Shown here piece after piece: positions 57,111 to 64,000 of a stretch of DNA of 64,000 nucleotides (the first letter of the stretch is position 1; every line of letters begins with the position of its first letter). The DNA is from Gigaspora rosea (taxonomy: Eukaryota; Glomeromycota; Glomeromycetes; Diversisporales; Gigasporaceae): assembly GCA_003550325.1 (NCBI GenBank), contig QKWP01000819.1, positions 41,331-105,330 of the forward strand, read 5' to 3'. The notes under the pieces were generated by a model. That model did no database searches. It saw only the letters and a list, made by a program, of their open reading frames with translations, and was not told the DNA's origin. Both the position numbers and the translations under genes were made by a program.

Positions 57111-60100
57111 ATGGTTTATTTAAGTCGTCTCATATCTGATGCTCATTTAGACAAAGAAAAGGAGGTGCACGGCAGTCAGGTTGTAATTCTGATTTAACAA
57201 AATCATTTTATTATTGAATTTTTTTATGTTTAATATATATATATATATCATTTTTTGTATGATAAAAGGCATTCTCAACTTCGGTTTACGGTTCTCGTTG
57301 GGATATTGAACCAATTCCAAAGTAAGATCGATTAAAATTTTTATATTGCATTTTTTTTGTTTTTAAATATCTTGATAGATAAATTTTTTGTAATTGTTCT
57401 TAATAGATATTCACTACCTGACAATGAAATGCCCGCAAAAATCGCTTATAAACTCATTAGAGATGATCTTCAGGTAAATTATATCTTTATTAACTATTTT
57501 AGGATAAAAAATATTTAACTTTATTTTTTTTCATAATACAAGTTGGACGGTAACCCGGTGTTAAACTTGGCAGCTTTCCTTACCACTTACATGGAAGAAG
57601 AAGCTGAAAAATTAATGACAGAAAATATGTCAAAAAATTTTATCGATTATGAAGAGTATCCTATGACTGTTGAATTACAGGTACAAAATTTCATTTCGAG
57701 CGATGATGGTCATTTTAATTAATATCGATGTATATAATGAAATTCTTTTATTTTTTGTAATTTGTTTTTAGACTCGATGCGTCAACATTATTGCAAATCT
57801 TTTTAATGCTCCAAAGAATGAAGATGCAATAGGTGTTTCAACTGTAGGTTCTTCAGAAGCTATGATGCTTGCTGTATTAGCAATGAAAAAGTTATGGAAA
57901 AAAAGAAGGGAGGCCGAAGGAAAGCCCACCGATAAACCGAACATAGTAATGTCTGCATCGGGTATTTATCATTATGTCGTTTATTTATTGTAATTTACAT
58001 CTCACGTGATATTCTCTAATATAATAAGTCTTTTGTACTCTTAATTGTTTAAATAGTTCAAGTTTGTTGGGAAAAAGGTAATTTTTTATTTTTTTCTTTA
58101 TATACGATTTTTTAAATTTAACCTTCCTTTTTTAATCAATAAATAAATTATTTAGCCGCTAGATATTTTGAAATCGAAGAAAAATTTGTTTATCTATCAG
58201 AAGGAAAATATATTTTAGATCCTGAAAAGGCCGTTGAACTTGTAGACGAAAATACAATTGGCATTGCTGTTATATTAGGGTAAACATATCATTCGACTCT
58301 TCCATTAATAATTTCGATTTCTTAATTGTCCGGAGCGTAGCACTCCACTTCAATGATACTGATTGGTTGAATACATGATTATTTACATGATATGCCCCGG
58401 ACATATAATGTCGGTCAGTGCATAGTGATAGGGACAGCACAAGTTCATGTAATAATATTACTAAGATCCATCTAACCAGACTAAAGGATAACGTGAATTT
58501 ACACTGCCCTTTATTATGTACTGTCTGTAGATTTCCTGTATAATATCTTTATTAATTTTGTTATTTCCAAGTTAGATCGACATACACAGGACATTACGAA
58601 GATGTGAAAGCAGTTAATGATCTTTTGCTGGCCAAAAATAAAAAAACTGGTTGGGATGTGCCAATTCATGTTGATGCCGCATCTGGTGGATTTGTCGCTC
58701 CTTTTGTGAATCCTGATCTTGTTTGGGATTTCAGGTTAATACATTTTATTTAACTTTAAAGATATGCAATTTGCAATGTTACAGTGGCAATCACAAATAC
58801 CGTATCTCACATGAATTAAAATTTATTTGGAAAAAAAAACTTTTTATCTAATTCTTCTAAACTAATGACTAATTCTAATATTTATATTTTATTGATGATT
58901 GAAATTAGCCATATCCTCAATAAGACACCTTTATTTTATTTTTATTATTAAGAAAATATTATATATTTAAAAGTTTAATTCATGTGGTGACTGAACAATG
59001 ATTGGCTCATAGCATATAAGATATCGATATTGAATTATTCATATAATAATATATAGGCTCGAATTGGTTCGATCCATAAACGTTTCGGGTCATAAATATG
59101 GTTTATGCTACCCGGGTATTGGATGGGCTCTTTGGAAATCAAAAAAGTATTTACCTGATGAATTGGTTTTTAATATAAATTATCTTGGATCTAATCAGGT
59201 ATAAAAATTTATTTTATTTTTATGAAATACCGAAAATCAGAAGTTCAAAATCCGATCAATTCATTATTTAATTAACTTACAGCCATTTTGTTTATTAACA
59301 ATTGTCGTGAATGATAAATTTGATACTATGAACTCTCGAAATTATCGATTTTAACTTCTGATAAATCGGGATTTTATATTATATCCATTACTATTTAAAT
59401 CTGACTTTTATTCTTATTTTCAATTTTTTTTCAAGGCTTCTTTCACCTTGAATTTTTCCAAAAATGCCTCAAATGTGATCTCTCAATATTACGTTTTAAT
59501 TCGACTTGGACGTCAAGGATTTACCTCGATCATGGAAAATTTGATGGGTATTGCTGATTATCTTGCTTCCAGGTTAGAAGCAACAAATAAATTTGAAATT
59601 CTGAGTGATAGAAATGGAAATTGTGTGCCACTTGTAGCTTTTAGGTTGAAAGCCAAAGATATACATTATGATGAGGTTTGTAAAATTCTTTAATTCAATT
59701 CTCGATTTAAATTCGGTATCAAATATATATATATATATATAAACTTGTATTAATAAATTTTTTAATAAATTTTGTTAGTTTGATGTTGCCCATCGTATTC
59801 GTGAACATCAATGGATTGTACCATCTTATACTATGGCACCGAACATTCAACATATCAGAGTGTTACGCGTTGTAATACGTGAAGATTTTTCGCGTGAACG
59901 ATGCGATCTATTTGTTGCAGATTTGATGCATACTATTGATTATTTGGATAAAGTGGATAAAGAGACTCTTCATATAAAGAGGTATTTTATAATTTTTATT
60001 TCCTTCGTAAGTAAAAGTTTTAAAACTTTATTCAAATGTTTTTTTTTCAATTTTTTATTTATAGAAATGCGGCTGGAAGTTGGAAAGCCTTAAAAAGTAT

Positions 60101-60152
60101 CTCACTTATGACATTTGACAGCCAATCTCATAAAACCAATGGGGTTTGTTAA
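57111..60152 (+). CDS. Glutamate decarboxylase (12 exons, 497 aa, intact)
   Basis: PLP-dependent decarboxylation of L-glutamate to GABA and CO2, the entry to the GABA shunt; cytosolic (no signal peptide). Exons: 57111-57179, 57269-57321, 57407-57473, 57543-57680, 57772-57961, 58057-58077 (21 nt), 58156-58279, 58576-58734, 59057-59198, 59436-59675, 59779-59981, 60065-60152. All introns GT-AG and all joins in frame. Motifs: GSSEAM at residues 135-140, [16 protein letters not shown] with the cofactor Asp at 254, and NVSGHKYGL with the Schiff-base Lys at 287. It ends KTNGVC. Length fits fungal/bacterial-type GAD (group II decarboxylase, PF00282). Start chosen as the first ATG giving [14 protein letters not shown], typical of the family N-terminus. 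No disabling change seen; it has no neighbouring gene partner. Confidence 0.95.
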
Positions 60153-63100
60153 ATTATTGAATTTCTTGACAGTTAAAATGTTATGAATTTAGAATATTTT
60201 GGATTTTGTTTTATGTAAATGATTTTTTTTAAGTTTATTAAAGAACTCGTACATACGTACGTACTTTTAAAAAGTTACCGTGTAACATGGTATAATAAAA
60301 ATGATAATAAATTTTGAAGCAAAGACACCTGTTTCTTTTTGCAATGTTTGATCAATTAAATTCAAGACGTGATAGTCATATAAGTTGAGCAATATTTTTT
60401 ATATCCGGATATCAGTCAGTCAAAAAAGCACATAGAAAATCTAGGACAGGTTACGCTAACTCCGATCCTCAATTAAAAAATAAATTCATTAAAAAAAGAA
60501 TTTTCTGAAATTTTTCAATTGTTTTTAAAATAGCTCAAACAGAAGATTTGCGATTCTTTATTAAATATGAATAATATTTATTCATATAATATTGTAATAA
60601 AAATAAAATCGAAATCGAAGATAATTTTAATAATGAAACATTTATAAAAGTAATAGTAGAAAATCTCACAAAATAATGTTTAGGAAATTTTATTTGTGAT
60701 AGTAAAAAAAGCTCAGTAAAAAGCTCACTATTTCTATTAGTGTACAAGTAATTTATGATTCTGTAGTAAAATACAAATTATAGTTCAAGTTTCTTCTGTA
60801 TAATGAATATTGTCGAAAGGTAAAGAAGCTAGCGGCTATAAAAAAACTCGAAAAGAATTGCGAGCATGTAAAAAAAAAAAAAAAGAATGCTGTTAAAAAA
60901 TTATACAATTGCAAATGAAGCTAAAATGTTTTATAATTTTTTTTTTGGTTATATTTTTCTACATCCCTACAAGGTAAAATTCTAATTGTATTTTAAATAT
61001 CATATGTCTTATTAAATGTTAAACTTATCGTCATTATTATTCTAATTTCTTTACGACTGTATTTAAATATTAGGTTTGGTAATCTATCCCAGATCTTTCA
61101 TATGCGTAAAAAAATATGCTGAATATATTGTATGTCGAAATAGAATTTTTGTGGATACCGAATCAACTTGTGTGCAATTGAATTCTAGTCAGATTCGGTT
61201 GGTTAAGAAATTCAATTCCACTTAATAAATGGATTTAAATTATCCTAATCATTATCGAACCAATAAAGAATTTTATATACTGTGTAGATAAAAAAATAAA
61301 TGAGATTGGAACTCTTTGTTCGTCAAATAGCTTTAAAATTTTTAAATAATCGAGGCAAAAGAATGTTAATTTTTATCTAACAATGCATTTGAAAAGAACT
61401 AATTTCTCGATGGCAAATCTGTTAAATGTTGTCATGAAGCCTTTATTTTATTGCACAAAGATTATAATTTCTGTATTAAAGTTTTCAAGGTCCATTAAAA
61501 AATATACCTATAGGAATTGCCGAATTTTGGTATTCCTATCGGCAGAACATATGACATACTTTGTAGTTTACATCAAGGTGCTTTACAATATGCGGTATGA
61601 ATTTAAATTCAAACTTTAAACAAATTTAATGTATTATACAAATATATTTATTTGTAGATTTCTGTGCAATACAGGTACATTCATTAAAGAATTAAACGTA
61701 TAAATGAAAATTTTTTCAATCGTTTTAATAAATTTTTTAATCGACAATGATTGATGGATTGTAATTAAATGATCCAAAATTTTTCTTTGTACACTTAGAT
61801 GTTTTATTGATCTCAAACTCCCGCTCCTGTAATAATGATAAAAATTTTGTAATACGTATCCTGTAGAATCTTTAATGATCATTAAATTGAAAATAAAAGC
61901 AACTGATTACTACTTTACTAAATTGATTAAATGTTTGGTATATTGAACATTCAAGAATTTATAGGCCTGAGCAAGAAGATGTAAGAAATGATGTTTGAAG
62001 ATTAGCTTCGATAACACCTGAAATAATGAATCAACAAAAAGGCAAGATCGGTGCGTGAAAAAGAGAATGCAGACCAAAATAACGAATGGACAAATAATAA
62101 AATAAATGTCTAAACGTAATACCTTAATCTAAAAAAGTTTTGCGATGCTGTTTCTGTACTTGAATTTCATTTGTAAAGCTTTCTTACTATTGTGTTAGTA
62201 CAAACAATAGGATCATGTAACAGATGCAAATAAAGATAAAATGATGGCAAAAAAGATTTTTAGCTGAAAATGATATGGATCATTGGTAAGTAAAAACATG
62301 TAATATGTTGGGCAATTATTTATGATTTCGTTAAAAAACGTTAATCATATTTTTGCCAGTGATGAACGATTGATTATTAAAAATTTCTTTTTACAGTCTA
62401 GCGATTACGTAATTAGAATTAAAGTTACATAAATTTGTCGTTATAAGTTATATGGTAGGACTCAGCAAAAAGAGGCTTCGGGAAAATCACATGATTTTGA
62501 GAAAATCATTACTAAATTAATATATTATATAAAATATTAAAATCTGATTGGTTGGTCCGAAGCCTGTGGGCTCCCCCAGATATTTGAGTCATAAATTCTA
62601 AATATTTATTCGCAAAAAAAAAAAAGAACCAAAATCATTAAGTAATGATGCCTAATCAATCCATGGCGCTCTTGCAGATTTTTTTATAGATTACAGCGGG
62701 TTGATTACTTTATAATTTATGTTTGTCCGCATGCATTTAAATATAAAATATGTTGAATGAATTAACACTGCCGACATCACGCCAAGTGACAATTTACTAA
62801 AAATATATACTGCAACTAATAAAATGCCAATCCTCACCCTATGTGATGTCGGCTAAATGAACTTTCGGTGAACGGCGAGATAAACAGTACTATTTTTTTT
62901 AAATTTGTAACCTAATACATAATGCTCTAGCCCTATAATACGCCTCCGTTTGATTATTAGTCTAACTAGAATTTGTGATGATTGATGTATACCCAGCATA
63001 TTTATACTGTAATAAAAAAATCATTCAGCTTGTTACTTTTTCTATACTCCCATAAGAGATATCGGCAGCACAGCATAGCCACAAATTAGCCATATTGGGA

Positions 63101-63540
63101 CGCTTTGTTCCACGGTGAGCTTGTTTATGATTCTTTTACGAGTCTTGGCAGTCTGGGGCAGTGTGGGGACGATTTCTTGGCAATTTTTTATGACGCAGAA
63201 AATTCGTTACACGAATTTTCACGTTACCCTTTCACAAAATCGTGGCATGACGATGTTTCTACTAAACGGAATTCTAGATCGGCAGCAGGAGATATTAATA
63301 AATATTATATTATATATATACTGTACTATTACTTGGTGAACGTATATATAAATTATTACGTATGTTCTAATGATAAGTAACGGAAAATCTCGTTTATCCG
63401 GTTACTTTGCACTGTTTCACAATATCAATATATGTAGTGTTATACCCGATATTGATATAGGTCACATGTAGGTTAATCACATGACAATTTCAGTGCATAT
63501 ACAAACAATGTTACACGGACGCCAAGAAAACTAGTAAAAC
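60153..63540. other. AT-rich intergenic stretch downstream of GAD
   Basis: No gene I can support. A+T signals such as AATAAAAATG near 60294 could serve in GAD 3' end formation. A short inverted repeat GCCGACATCAC (about 62771-62856) recalls the CACCGACA words in the 40-kb element. Frames near 63105-63380 overlap in two phases and show no family. Confidence 0.4.
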
Positions 63541-63554
63541 TACATATCGGTTTA

Positions 63555-64000
63555 TTTTTGGAATTGGCCAACAACTTCTGATCCACTGGTCCGTTTTAGA
63601 TGATTTAACTACCAAAATGTTCATCTCAATGAGAGGATTCTAACGAGACCAAAATCCAATCACAGGATTCCAAGATAGTTTGAATTTTATACAAATTTAA
63701 TAGGAAATTTAAAATTTTTAGATAAATATTTTAAGCCTGAATAACTTCTGATCCACTGGTCCATTTTGGATGATTTAACTACCAAAATGTTTGTCTCAAT
63801 GAGACGATTCCAACAAGCCCAAAATCATTAAAATCCAATTACGGGATTCCGAGATAGTTAAGAATTTGCTTAATCAGCCAATCAAATTAGATATGGGTTT
63901 TTTACATATAAAACCCATATCTAATTTGATTGGCTGATGATACAAATTCTTAACTATCTCGGGATCCCGTGATTGAATTTTAATAATTTTGGGCTTGTTG
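63555..64000. repeat. Hairpin module array, cut by the window end
   Basis: Two direct copies (about 63565-63675 and 63745-63865) of a ~110-bp module (CTTCTGATCCACTGGTCC, GATGATTTAACTACCAAAAT, CAATGAGA.GATTC, CCAAAATC) are followed by an inverted copy from about 63905. A short hairpin (AATCAAATTAGATATGGGTT and its inverse) lies at 63872-63933. Continues beyond 64000. Confidence 0.75.

Overview
The window is an AT-rich, repeat-dense stretch of a eukaryotic genome. It most resembles an arbuscular-mycorrhizal fungus (Glomeromycotina, Rhizophagus-like). That is an inference from short AT-rich GT-AG introns, a local array of Sel1-repeat/protein-kinase genes, and heavy loading with LINE, Ty3/Gypsy and small inverted-repeat elements. 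No prokaryotic gene organisation, CRISPR array, rRNA or tRNA gene was seen.

Layout. 1-2.9 kb: pieces of one or two decayed host genes, one with a tandem ~50-codon repeat. 2.93-12.44 kb: one full-length Ty3/Gypsy element (a lightly broken fossil) with 755-bp LTRs. 13.8-17.4 kb: a 3.5-kb terminal-inverted-repeat (TIR) element that swallowed a 5'-truncated LINE and smaller elements. 17.9-25.6 kb: a decayed minus-strand LINE (ORF1 with zinc knuckle, AP-type endonuclease, reverse transcriptase) broken by four later DNA-element insertions whose target duplications can be read. 28.5-54.6 kb: a tandem array whose unit is a Sel1-kinase gene plus flanks. Three gene copies remain (30.3-32.9, 41.8-43.6, 50.5-52.2 kb), all disabled. 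The spaces between them are filled by a Mutator-like element, Tc1/mariner-like elements, hAT-like elements, a 46-48-bp minisatellite (38.6-40.8 kb), long pyrimidine tracts (45.6-47.4 kb) and a pair of LTR-like repeats. 57.1-60.15 kb: the only clearly intact host gene, a 12-exon glutamate decarboxylase of 497 residues. 60.2-63.5 kb holds no gene I can support, and 63.56 kb to the end is a repeat that continues outside the window.

The main pattern is a group of at least seven non-autonomous TIR elements. Six have a perfect 8-bp target duplication and one an imperfect one. Most begin TAG at both ends, yet several have arms built from short tandem motifs that differ from element to element. A second pattern is a dispersed hairpin-prone sequence module found at four places (1.2, 20.1-20.9, 53.8-54.2 and 63.6-64.0 kb). 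Functionally, glutamate decarboxylase would feed the GABA shunt and the Sel1-kinases would be signalling proteins; the rest is mobile DNA.
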